A stretch of DNA of 64,000 nucleotides, taken from NCBI RefSeq assembly GCF_002207765.1, contig NZ_BDGJ01000168.1, positions 62,001-126,000 of the forward strand, in the 5' to 3' direction. Positions within the stretch are counted from its first letter, which is position 1, and the number at the start of each line of letters is the position of its first letter. This document shows positions 55,280 to 63,123 of this stretch, piece after piece. Both the position numbers and the translations under genes were made by a program. This DNA is from Calderihabitans maritimus. Its GTDB lineage: Bacteria > Bacillota > KKC1 > Calderihabitantales > Calderihabitantaceae. Under the pieces are notes generated by a model. That model had not been told where the DNA came from, did no database searches, and worked only from the letters and a program-made list of their open reading frames with translations.

Positions 55280-55708
55280 TTGTCGTTTAAAAGGGTATTC
55301 ACCGAATTCAAGCCTCGCCGGAGAGGGTTGAGTAAGGTGCTGGGCGACCTGGAGGCGGCAGTCATGGAAACGGTTTGGAAAAAAGGAAGAGTATCGGTAA
55401 GAGATGTGTATGAAGAGCTTCGTCGCGAGAGGCAGATCGCCTACACTACGGTGATGACAATCATGAGCCGACTGGCGGATAAAAAAATTCTTTATAAAGA
55501 AAAGCAGGGGATAGCCTATTACTATACTCCTCTCTACTCAAAGGAAGAATTTACCCGTTCCTTTGTTCGTGAGGTAATTGACGGTCTCTTGGAAGATTAC
55601 GCAGAATTTGCTTTTTCCCATTTTATTAACCGCCTGCAAGAGGAAGATGAAGAGAAAATTCTGGAGCTAGAAAAGATTATTAGAGAACGACAGCGGAAAG
55701 GAGACTAG
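55280..55708 (+). CDS. BlaI/MecI/CopY family transcriptional repressor
   Basis: 142-residue winged-helix protein: GDLEAAVMETVWKKGRVSVRDVYEELRRE (residues ~20-50), IAYTTVMTIMSRLADKKILYKEK, then a dimerisation helix. BlaI repressors are released by proteolysis or, in CopY, by metal. The N-terminus is longer than in BlaI (basic KPRRRGLSK). The TTG start is behind GGAGGAACAATCC. Its own promoter holds a TACTA-N7-TAGTA site, and the protease gene follows directly. Confidence 0.9.
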   Translation: MSFKRVFTEFKPRRRGLSKVLGDLEAAVMETVWKKGRVSVRDVYEELRRERQIAYTTVMTIMSRLADKKILYKEKQGIAYYYTPLYSKEEFTRSFVREVIDGLLEDYAEFAFSHFINRLQEEDEEKILELEKIIRERQRKGD

Positions 55709-55709
55709 A

Positions 55710-56705
55710 TTGGTGACCGCTGTAAATTCATTTCTGCATACATTTTCTATTTATGTTATTCTGGGCACCCTGCTGAGCTTCATCTTGGCTCAGTTCAGCA
55801 TTAGAATTCTAGGCCTCCGGGAGGTTTCCAGCAAGATACGCCTCATGTATTTGACTCTTACCATTCCTTTTCTGGCCTATCTAGTTATTCAGGTGTTGTT
55901 CCCTCGGGTAGGCATTTATCAAGTTTATCAAGCGTCCACTTCCGAGCTTCGTTATCTTTTTGCTGTAATGTGCCAAATAGGATACTGGGTTTCCCTGATA
56001 ATTACTCCTTTTGCCATGCTGGTGGTAGCGCTTATCGCAGCTAAAATAACTTTGGGCATTTGGACTGGTAAACAACTGATTACCAGGTTCGGTTATGCTT
56101 CAGATAAGAAATATCCGGAAGTTTTTGCCGTCCTGCAACAGCTTGCCGACAAGTTAAGAATAGCGCCGCCTCGGGTGGTGGTTGCTTCAGGCCTGGGCTA
56201 TGATGCCTTTACTATTGGTTGGTTAAGACCTGTAATTGTTTTATCCCGGCAACTGATAGAGAGTATAGATACTGATGAACTGGAAGCTGTTTTGGCTCAC
56301 GAATTGGCTCATGTGCGGCGGCGGGATAATTTGACCAACTGGATAGCCGGTGTCTTGCGAGATCTTATGTTTTTCACTCCTGTAGCCTTTTGGAGCTATG
56401 CTATCCTCCGGGACGAAAAGGAAAAAGCCGCCGACGACCTGGCCGTAAACATCACAGGTAAGCCTCTGGTCTATGGGGCTACCTTAATTAAGATTTGGAA
56501 GAAAGCCCGGGAGTCCGGTTTTGATAAGATGAAGGGTTGGGGATTCTATGCCGTCGCTTCCAGTTATTTAGGTTCGAAAAATCTTCTGGCTGCCCGGATA
56601 CATCGTGTCCTGGAACGCCCGCAGGTTCCGTCATCCAATTGTTTCATGAGCGTATACCTGTTAATTATCTTCAGCGTAGGGTTCTTCTTATCATTTGTAT
56701 GTTAA
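55710..56705 (+). CDS. BlaR1/M56-like membrane metallopeptidase
   Basis: 331 residues: several helices, the zinc motif HELAH in AVLAHELAHVRRRDN and the third ligand in DEKEKAADDLAVN. This is the M56/M48-like domain of BlaR1, but there is no extracellular penicillin-binding domain, so the trigger is not beta-lactam. It should cut the repressor encoded just upstream. GTG/TTG start next to the blaI stop, behind AAAGGAG. Confidence 0.85.
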   Translation: MVTAVNSFLHTFSIYVILGTLLSFILAQFSIRILGLREVSSKIRLMYLTLTIPFLAYLVIQVLFPRVGIYQVYQASTSELRYLFAVMCQIGYWVSLIITPFAMLVVALIAAKITLGIWTGKQLITRFGYASDKKYPEVFAVLQQLADKLRIAPPRVVVASGLGYDAFTIGWLRPVIVLSRQLIESIDTDELEAVLAHELAHVRRRDNLTNWIAGVLRDLMFFTPVAFWSYAILRDEKEKAADDLAVNITGKPLVYGATLIKIWKKARESGFDKMKGWGFYAVASSYLGSKNLLAARIHRVLERPQVPSSNCFMSVYLLIIFSVGFFLSFVC

Positions 56706-56746
56706 AAATGAGATTTTCAACCTGAGACGCTGTAAGGAGGTAAAAC

Positions 56747-57340
56747 ATGATTGCTGGTGCTGATAAACGAAAGGAGTTTTTAAGCGGAGAAAAGCGTTAT
56801 CGGGGACCTAACCGGGTCGTTTTGTTAGTTTTTGGTCTGGTTGCCGTAGTGGGAGTTGCCTGGTTTGTAATGGCTACCAGGGACACGGCAGTCGTTCCCC
56901 GTAGATATGAGGGGGGGACTTATAACATAGGAAGGTCGGTTAGCTACAAAGGACAAGTCATCAGTATGACGGACATAGAAAATCGGGTAGAAAACGGAAA
57001 GATAATCATACCCTTACAGGAGGTAATCGATAACAAAATAATCTATACAGAATATACTGCGCCCAACGGCGAGGTTAAGGCCGTTACCTCTTTCATAACT
57101 CCTGCCGGCAGGGTAGTGGTAGCTATAGCAATGTGTGAACCTTGCCGGTCCCAGCGTTTCCGGATAGAGGATAACATTTTGGTCTGCGAAACCTGCGGTA
57201 CGCGTTGGTATCTAAACGATCTACGGGGTATTTCCGGGGGATGTCCCCAGTATCCGCCGGAAGAACTACCTTATGAGGTTAAAGAAGGTTTGATCTACTT
57301 TGATGAAGAAATTGTAAAAGAATGGCAACCTAGAATATAG
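56747..57340 (+). CDS. DUF2318 membrane-anchored iron-sulfur/metal-binding protein
   Basis: 197 residues: a helix at ~25-45, then a domain with CEPC (~130) and CETC (~147), the DUF2318 pattern, and a single Cys in GGCPQYP. DUF2318 proteins travel with FtsX/MacB-type ABC transporters in P19/FTR1-like iron uptake loci (for example in Campylobacter), where they are thought to handle the metal outside the membrane. The same triple follows here. ATG behind AAGGAGG. Confidence 0.85.
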   Translation: MIAGADKRKEFLSGEKRYRGPNRVVLLVFGLVAVVGVAWFVMATRDTAVVPRRYEGGTYNIGRSVSYKGQVISMTDIENRVENGKIIIPLQEVIDNKIIYTEYTAPNGEVKAVTSFITPAGRVVVAIAMCEPCRSQRFRIEDNILVCETCGTRWYLNDLRGISGGCPQYPPEELPYEVKEGLIYFDEEIVKEWQPRI

Positions 57341-57356
57341 TTTAGGGGAGATTGAA

Positions 57357-58514
57357 GTGCGTTTGGACAGCATTGCCTTCAACAGTTTGCGGCGGCGCAA
57401 GGCTAAAATGTTTTTTCTTCTTTTAGGTATGACCGTTGCAATGGCCACGGTGGTCACTCTGTATTCCATCACCACCGCCATGAACCGGGAGTTGGCCGAT
57501 ACCTTTGACGAAATTGGGGCCAACATTATGGTAGTCCCGAAGGCAGACGATTTATCTATCTCATACGGGGGAGTAAATATACTAGCTTCTGCTGATGATG
57601 TGAATAAACTAACGGTAAATGATGTGATTGCTATTAACACTATTCCCAACCGGGAAAATATTGCTTATGTAGCTCCGAAACTGTTGGGCATCGGTGTAGT
57701 CGAGGACGAAAAGGTGATGCTGGTAGGGGTTGACTTTCCTTATGAACTCAAGCTGAAAAAATGGTGGACATACGAAGGAGACAAGCCGTACCGAGCAGAT
57801 GATCTTCTTTTAGGAAGCCGGGTGGCGCGGAAGCTGGGAAAAAAGCCCGGGGATAAGGTGGTTATTAACGCGCAAGAGTTTAAGGTTACTGCTGTTTTAA
57901 AGGAGCAAGGGACTGAAGAAGACGATCTAATATTTATGAATCTGCTGACTGCTCAAACTTTACTGGGGAAAGAAGGGGAACTCAGTTTTATTGAAGTAGC
58001 GGCTTATTGCACTACTTGTCCCATCGAAGAGATTGCTCGACAGATAAGGGAAAAGCTACCTCATGCCCAGGTAAATATTCTGGCCGAAGCGGTTAAAGCC
58101 CGGCAGGAAGTTATAGATCGATTTACTTACTTTTCCTACGCAGTATCGGCGGTGGTGGTTTTGATCGGAATGCTGGTCGTGATGGTAACCATGATGTCTT
58201 CAGTCAGTGAACGCACCCGGGAAATAGGGATCTTCCGGGCCATGGGCTACCGGAAAAGCCATATTTTCGAGATAGTGCTCACGGAGGCTATGATAGTAGG
58301 TCTGCTGGGAGGCGTATCCGGCTATCTTCTTGGAATACTTTCGGCCAGGAGCCTGGCCCCAGCCATTGCCCAGATGCAGGTGCAGATACCGTGGAACCTT
58401 TTGGCAGGCGGGGTAATTATTTTGGCGGCGGCCGCTTTGGGGGTACTGGCCAGTTTGTATCCAGCCTTAAAAGCTGCTAAACTTGACCCGGCGGAGGCTT
58501 TAAGGTTTATTTAA
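57357..58514 (+). CDS. FtsX/MacB-like ABC permease A
   Basis: 385 residues: N-terminal helix, a ~200-residue extracytoplasmic domain (MacB core), then three helices with SSVSERTREIGIFRAMGYRKSHI, the family's cytoplasmic coupling loop. The GTG start is 16 bases after DUF2318. Closely similar to the permease at 59304 (same length and motifs), so they likely form a heterodimer. Confidence 0.88.
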   Translation: MRLDSIAFNSLRRRKAKMFFLLLGMTVAMATVVTLYSITTAMNRELADTFDEIGANIMVVPKADDLSISYGGVNILASADDVNKLTVNDVIAINTIPNRENIAYVAPKLLGIGVVEDEKVMLVGVDFPYELKLKKWWTYEGDKPYRADDLLLGSRVARKLGKKPGDKVVINAQEFKVTAVLKEQGTEEDDLIFMNLLTAQTLLGKEGELSFIEVAAYCTTCPIEEIARQIREKLPHAQVNILAEAVKARQEVIDRFTYFSYAVSAVVVLIGMLVVMVTMMSSVSERTREIGIFRAMGYRKSHIFEIVLTEAMIVGLLGGVSGYLLGILSARSLAPAIAQMQVQIPWNLLAGGVIILAAAALGVLASLYPALKAAKLDPAEALRFI

Positions 58515-58556
58515 AAGGATTCGGTTTCTTTTACCTACCGTTTGCGGAGGTGCATT

Positions 58557-59291
58557 ATGGTGAGCCTGATCAAGGTGGAAAACGTTACCAAGGTCTATGA
58601 AAGTGGAGAAGGCCAGGTTACGGCTTTAGGAGGGGTAAGTTTCGAGATTGAAGAAGGAGATTTTGTGGCTTTGATGGGCCCTTCCGGTTCCGGTAAAAGC
58701 ACCCTGCTTAGTATTTTAGGTGCTCTTAATCCTCCTACCAAGGGGGAAGTTGTGATTGATGGTATTCCTGTCTACCAATTGAAACCGGAAAGAAGGGCTG
58801 ATTTTCGCAGCGCTTATATTGGTTTTGTCTTTCAGCAGTTTCAGTTGATTCCTTATTTGACTGCTATAGAAAATGTAATGCTTCCCCTGGCTATTCTCCG
58901 TTATTCCCACCAGGAGCAATTGGAAAAGGCCAAAAGCGTACTGGAAAAAGTGGGGTTGGGCAACAAATGTTCTCGTTTGCCCAATCAGCTATCCGGGGGA
59001 GAGCAGGAGAGGGTAGCGATTGCCCGGGCTATCGTCAACGAACCTCCTATTATTTTGGCCGATGAGCCTACCGGAAGCCTGGATTCCAAGACGGGAGAAG
59101 AAATTATGCGCCTTTTTCAGTCTTTAAACCGGGAGGGGCTGACTATCATTATGGTAACCCATAATGTGGAGAACCTCTCCTACGTGAAAAGGGCGCTCTA
59201 TATGCGGGATGGCTTAATTGATAAGATAGAAACAAATCCCGGAGCGCTGCGGGAAGGTAGCGGGGAATCTCTGGCTTTTGCCGGTCGTTAA
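58557..59291 (+). CDS. MacB/LolD-type ABC ATP-binding protein
   Basis: 244 residues: Walker [12 protein letters not shown], signature [14 protein letters not shown], Walker [12 protein letters not shown]. It drives the two flanking FtsX-like permeases. ATG at 58557 behind GGAGGTGC; a start at 58542 has no site. The next gene begins 13 bases on. Confidence 0.93.
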   Translation: MVSLIKVENVTKVYESGEGQVTALGGVSFEIEEGDFVALMGPSGSGKSTLLSILGALNPPTKGEVVIDGIPVYQLKPERRADFRSAYIGFVFQQFQLIPYLTAIENVMLPLAILRYSHQEQLEKAKSVLEKVGLGNKCSRLPNQLSGGEQERVAIARAIVNEPPIILADEPTGSLDSKTGEEIMRLFQSLNREGLTIIMVTHNVENLSYVKRALYMRDGLIDKIETNPGALREGSGESLAFAGR

Positions 59292-59303
59292 GGAGTGAAT
59301 AGG

Positions 59304-60482
59304 GTGCGCTTAACAGATATTGCCGTAAGCAATTTGAAGATTCGAAAATTAAAAGTAACATTTTTAATTTTAGGGATGGTCATAGGAATTAGTAGTATTG
59401 TAGCCCTCTCAACTATTACTCGTACCATGCAGGCAGAGCTGGAAGACAAGTTTGCCCAGATGGGAAGAAGAATCGTAATCACCCCATACACGGAAAAATT
59501 ATCTCTCTCTTATAGTGGTATTACTGTGGCTTCCGGCGTGTCTTATGAAACGAAGAAAATGTCCGAGGAAGTGGTGGAAAAAGTTAAAAATATACCTTCC
59601 CGCGACCGGATTACGATTATAGCTCCCAAACTTCTTTCAGCAGCCCAAGTCGAAGGCAAGCGGGTATTGGTCGCGGGGGTAGATTTTAACAGTGAGTTCA
59701 CTCTAAAGCGCTGGTGGAAGGTAGAAGGGAAAAGGCCGGAAGCGGCGGGAGAGATTATCATGGGCAGTAAGGTAGCCGAACAACTCGATAAAAAACCGGG
59801 GGAGGTAATAAAACTAGCGGGCAAATCATGGACGATAGCCGGCATCCTACAGGAAACGGGAGAAGAAGACGATAAAATTGTCTTTATCGATTTGCGAGCA
59901 GCCCAAGAAGCTTTTAACCAGCCGGGTTACATTAGTTTCCTGGAGCTTAACCTGCGCAGGGAATTAGATAATCCCAAGGATGAACAGGAAGCCGAGAAGG
60001 TGATTAACCAATTACAAAAGACCTTGGATAATGTCAAAGTGGCTATGATAAAGGACCAGAACGAAGCCCGTAAGGAAGTGGTAGAGCGGTTCGCCAAGTT
60101 TTCGGTACTGGTCTCGGTGGTAATCTTATTTATCGGGTGGTTGATTATCCTTAGTACCATGATGTCTTCCGTTAGCGAGCGTACTCAAGAAATAGGTATT
60201 TTCCGCGCTATCGGCTTCCGGCAGAGGCATATCATGTGGATTATTCTTACCGAAGCCGCTATTGTTAGTTCCATCGGTGGTATTCTGGGGTATTTGGTGG
60301 GAATGGCTGTTGCTTATCTGGTTGCTCCTTATATTGCCCAAATTCAGGCCGGTGTTCAGTGGGATCCCTTGTTTGGCCTCGCGGTAATCCTTCTGTCGGT
60401 GCTGGTCGGTCTTGTGGCCAGTGTATATCCGGCGATGCGGGCTGCCAGGTTGGACCCTGTGGAAGCGTTGCGTTTTATATAG
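59304..60482 (+). CDS. FtsX/MacB-like ABC permease B
   Basis: 392 residues, same design as permease A: RLTDIAVSNLKIRK start, outer domain, three helices with SSVSERTQEIGIFRAIGFRQ. GTG at 59304, 8 bases behind AAGGAG. The pair plus ATPase and DUF2318 is complete; P19 and FTR1-type genes are not in this window. Confidence 0.88.
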   Translation: MRLTDIAVSNLKIRKLKVTFLILGMVIGISSIVALSTITRTMQAELEDKFAQMGRRIVITPYTEKLSLSYSGITVASGVSYETKKMSEEVVEKVKNIPSRDRITIIAPKLLSAAQVEGKRVLVAGVDFNSEFTLKRWWKVEGKRPEAAGEIIMGSKVAEQLDKKPGEVIKLAGKSWTIAGILQETGEEDDKIVFIDLRAAQEAFNQPGYISFLELNLRRELDNPKDEQEAEKVINQLQKTLDNVKVAMIKDQNEARKEVVERFAKFSVLVSVVILFIGWLIILSTMMSSVSERTQEIGIFRAIGFRQRHIMWIILTEAAIVSSIGGILGYLVGMAVAYLVAPYIAQIQAGVQWDPLFGLAVILLSVLVGLVASVYPAMRAARLDPVEALRFI

Positions 60483-60542
60483 GGAGTTGAACGCGTGAGT
60501 TATTGAGTTGGAATTTGTTTAAAAAGTAAGAGGAATTTTTGT

Positions 60543-60559
60543 TACTACGTTGAATAGTA
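60543..60559 (+). promoter_or_regulatory. BlaI-like operator 3 (TACTA-N7-TAGTA)
   Basis: TACTA-CGTTGAA-TAGTA. A possible promoter overlaps it: TTGAAT (60550-60555), 17 bases, TAATAA (60573-60578). Confidence 0.6.
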
Positions 60560-60618
60560 TATATAGGGTTACTAATAATTATAGTACTACAATTTGTCCG
60601 AGAAAGGGGGTGCAACCT

Positions 60619-60675
60619 GTGCTTCGTAAGCGCTACATGCTGCGCCCTGTAGCTCACTGTGAAGGCGGCCATTAG
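60619..60675 (+). CDS. Possible 18-residue peptide (doubtful)
   Basis: GTG 7 bases after AAAGGGGGTG opens 18 codons, product MLRKRYMLRPVAHCEGGH (with a Cys-His tail). Spacing is right for translation, but length and structured RNA context make this uncertain. Confidence 0.25.
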   Translation: MLRKRYMLRPVAHCEGGH

Positions 60676-60689
60676 CCGGTAATAGTCCT

Positions 60690-60722
60690 GGGCATGACGT
60701 AAAACTGCCCTTCTATTTTTTT
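60690..60722 (+). terminator. Terminator of the candidate small RNA
   Basis: GGGCA, loop of 11, TGCCC, then TTCTATTTTTTT. Confidence 0.65.
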
Positions 60723-60813
60723 ATCTGGAAAACAAAAGAGTAACTGAATAATTTGTTGTTAGCGGCTAACAATAAAAATACCCATAACCTTTTTAAGAAG
60801 GGAAGGAGAACGG

Positions 60814-61689
60814 GTGCAACCGGACGATGGTCGATTGCAGGGAATGATTGAGTCCGTATTGGCGGATCAGATGCGTTTAGATTCTTTTAACATTGACCTC
60901 AAGGTAAAAAACGGTGTCGTACAAATGATGGGTGTGGTAGATGTCCTGGCCGAGAAAGAAAGAGCAGAAGAACTGGTTAGCAGTATTCCCGGAGTTCGCC
61001 GGGTTGAAAACTATCTTACGGTAGCTACCGACGGGACGATAAGTGACGAGGAAATTGTCCGCGAAATAAGGCGACGATTGGAGAAATACGGGGATGAGGT
61101 ACTGAGGCAAGTACAGGTGGAGGTAAAAGGTGGAGTTGCTGTCCTCAAGGGCAGCTTACAAACTTTAGCCCAGAAACATGCCCTGGTAAAAGCCTGTCAA
61201 GAGGTAAAAGGAGTTAAAACGGTACGTAGTGAGCTACAGGTCCAATTGAATAAACGGGACGATGCTAGCATAACCAATGCGGTCGAACTGGCTCTTTCCA
61301 GGAATCCTCAGGTTGACGTCAAAGATGTAGTAACATTTACCAAGGATGGAGAAGTAACGCTAACCGGAATAGTCAAATTTCCCGAAGAGATAGAGGCTGC
61401 TTTGCGTGCAGCTTCATCGGTGGCTGGAGTCAAAGCGGTTCATAATCGGTTAAAGTCGTTAGTCGACACTAATGACCGGGACTACCAGCTTACTAACTTG
61501 CTTCGTCGGAAGTTGCGGGACGACCCCCGGGTCAGTCCTGGTCAGGTCAAAGCTTTTGTTATGGAAGGGATAGCCTACCTCAGTGGTGAGGTCTACACAT
61601 TGGAGGCCAAGGAAGCTGCGGAAGCCATAGCTCATAACCTGCAGGGGGTCCGAGGGGTAAGTAATGATATATTTGTCGCCCGCCATTAG
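60814..61689 (+). CDS. Protein of four BON domains
   Basis: 291 residues made of four ~70-residue BON repeats (VKNGVVQMMGVVDV, VKGGVAVLKGSLQT, TKDGEVTLTGIVKF and VMEGIAYLSGEVYT mark them). No signal peptide is seen, unlike OsmY. BON domains may bind phospholipids. GTG start behind AAGGGAAGGAG. Confidence 0.85.
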   Translation: MQPDDGRLQGMIESVLADQMRLDSFNIDLKVKNGVVQMMGVVDVLAEKERAEELVSSIPGVRRVENYLTVATDGTISDEEIVREIRRRLEKYGDEVLRQVQVEVKGGVAVLKGSLQTLAQKHALVKACQEVKGVKTVRSELQVQLNKRDDASITNAVELALSRNPQVDVKDVVTFTKDGEVTLTGIVKFPEEIEAALRAASSVAGVKAVHNRLKSLVDTNDRDYQLTNLLRRKLRDDPRVSPGQVKAFVMEGIAYLSGEVYTLEAKEAAEAIAHNLQGVRGVSNDIFVARH

Positions 61690-61709
61690 CAATCTACAAA
61701 AAAACGAAC

Positions 61710-61743
61710 GCATGCAGGATTACTGCATGCTTTTTATATTTTT
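61710..61743 (+). terminator. Terminator of the BON gene
   Basis: GCATGCAG, loop GATTA, CTGCATGC, then TTTTTATATTTTT. Confidence 0.92.
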
Positions 61744-61852
61744 GCCTCAGGAATTACCGCCTTTGAAGGAAGTGAAGAAGGAATATAACATTGGCTCCCG
61801 AATATAGTAGGTGTTGAAGACAAAGACGTTTAGTTAAATGAGAGGAGACATT

Positions 61853-63106
61853 ATGGCGAGGTTAATAATTGACGGGGGTAAGCGGCTGCAGGGGAAAGTC
61901 CGGATAAGCGGAGCCAAGAATGCTGCTTTGGCCATAATCGCAGCCAGTGTGATGGCTGAGGGCGAGACTATTTTAGAAAACGTTCCGTGTATAGCTGACG
62001 TAGAGTATCAGTTAGATATTATTTCCGGAATGGGGGCAGAAGTGAAATGGCTGGACCCCAATACGGTTCGTCTGGTAGTACCGGATACCATCAGCAGTAG
62101 TGCCCCTTACCGATTGGTCAAAAAGTTACGTGCCTCGAACCTGTTGTTGGGAGCTTTATTGGCCCGTAAAGGAATGGCCGAGGTGCCCCTGCCGGGAGGT
62201 TGTGATATAGGTGCTCGTCCTATGGATCTGCATTTTAAGGGGTTAACAGCTTTAGGTGCTGAAATTCGACTTAAACACGGCTTCGTAGTAGCTCGGGGAA
62301 ACTGTTTATCGGGCACGCGTATATACTTGGATTTCCCGAGCGTAGGAGCTACGGAGAATATCATGATGGCTGCCTGCCGAGCTTCCGGGGTAACCGTTAT
62401 CGAGAATGCGGCTAAAGAGCCGGAAGTAGTTGACTTAGCCAATTTTTTAAATGCTATGGGGGCTAAAGTTCGGGGGGCCGGTACTGACCTTATCAAGATA
62501 GAAGGAGTTTCGGATCTACGGGGAGTCCGGTATGCGGTAATACCTGATCGAATAGAGGCGGGAACTTACATGATTGCAGCGGCTGCTACCGGAGGAGATG
62601 TGTGGGTGGATAACATTATTGCTACTCATCTGCAGCCGATTATTGCTAAACTGCAGGAAGTAGGAGCAGTGGTGGAAGAAAAAGAAACGGCAATTCGGGT
62701 TATCGGTAGAGAAAAATTATTTTCTACCGATGTAAAAACGTTGCCCTACCCGGGTTTCCCCACTGATTTGCAGTCTCCTATGATGAGCCTCCTGGCGGTA
62801 GCCAAAGGGACCAGCATTATCAGAGAAAATATTTTTGAAAACCGTCTTCAGGTAGCTGAAGAGTTGAAACGGATGGGCGCCTCTGTTAAAGTAGAAGGTC
62901 AGGTAGCTGTAATTGTGGGTGTGGAGCAGTTATACGGGGCCCGTGTGAACGCACCCGATTTGCGAGCAGGCGCGGCTCTGGTAATAGCAGGACTGATGGC
63001 GGAAGGTACCACCGAAGTGTTAAATGCCTCCGTTATTCATCGAGGTTATGAACATTTAAAAGAAAAGTTGACCGCGCTGGGAGCTTCAATTCAAGTCCAT
63101 ACATAA
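61853..63106 (+). CDS. murA: UDP-N-acetylglucosamine 1-carboxyvinyltransferase
   Basis: 417 residues; first committed step of peptidoglycan synthesis, adding enolpyruvate to UDP-GlcNAc. Motifs: RISGAKNAALAIIAASV at the start, the catalytic, fosfomycin-targeted Cys in PLPGGCDIGARP, and PGFPTDLQSPMMS. ATG at 61853 behind GAGAGGAGACATT. Confidence 0.96.
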   Translation: MARLIIDGGKRLQGKVRISGAKNAALAIIAASVMAEGETILENVPCIADVEYQLDIISGMGAEVKWLDPNTVRLVVPDTISSSAPYRLVKKLRASNLLLGALLARKGMAEVPLPGGCDIGARPMDLHFKGLTALGAEIRLKHGFVVARGNCLSGTRIYLDFPSVGATENIMMAACRASGVTVIENAAKEPEVVDLANFLNAMGAKVRGAGTDLIKIEGVSDLRGVRYAVIPDRIEAGTYMIAAAATGGDVWVDNIIATHLQPIIAKLQEVGAVVEEKETAIRVIGREKLFSTDVKTLPYPGFPTDLQSPMMSLLAVAKGTSIIRENIFENRLQVAEELKRMGASVKVEGQVAVIVGVEQLYGARVNAPDLRAGAALVIAGLMAEGTTEVLNASVIHRGYEHLKEKLTALGASIQVHT

Positions 63107-63123
63107 TTTAAGGAGGGAACCAG

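Larger units (their letters stand above)
60580..60725 (+). ncRNA. Candidate structured small RNA
   Basis: Stems visible: GCTT-CGT-AAGC (60621-60631), CTACA...TGTAG (60633-60652), CGGC-CATTA-GCCG (60666-60678), and the terminator stem. Promoter and BlaI-like operator are upstream and a terminator ends it, giving a transcript of about 140 bases. Family not recognised. It could instead encode the 18-residue peptide described separately. Confidence 0.4.
60483..60813 (+). other. 331-base region with operator, candidate small RNA and terminator
   Basis: No conventional gene. It holds the third TACTA-N7-TAGTA site, then a stretch with several hairpins, an 18-codon frame with a good ribosome site, and a terminator. 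Details are given separately. Confidence 0.6.
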
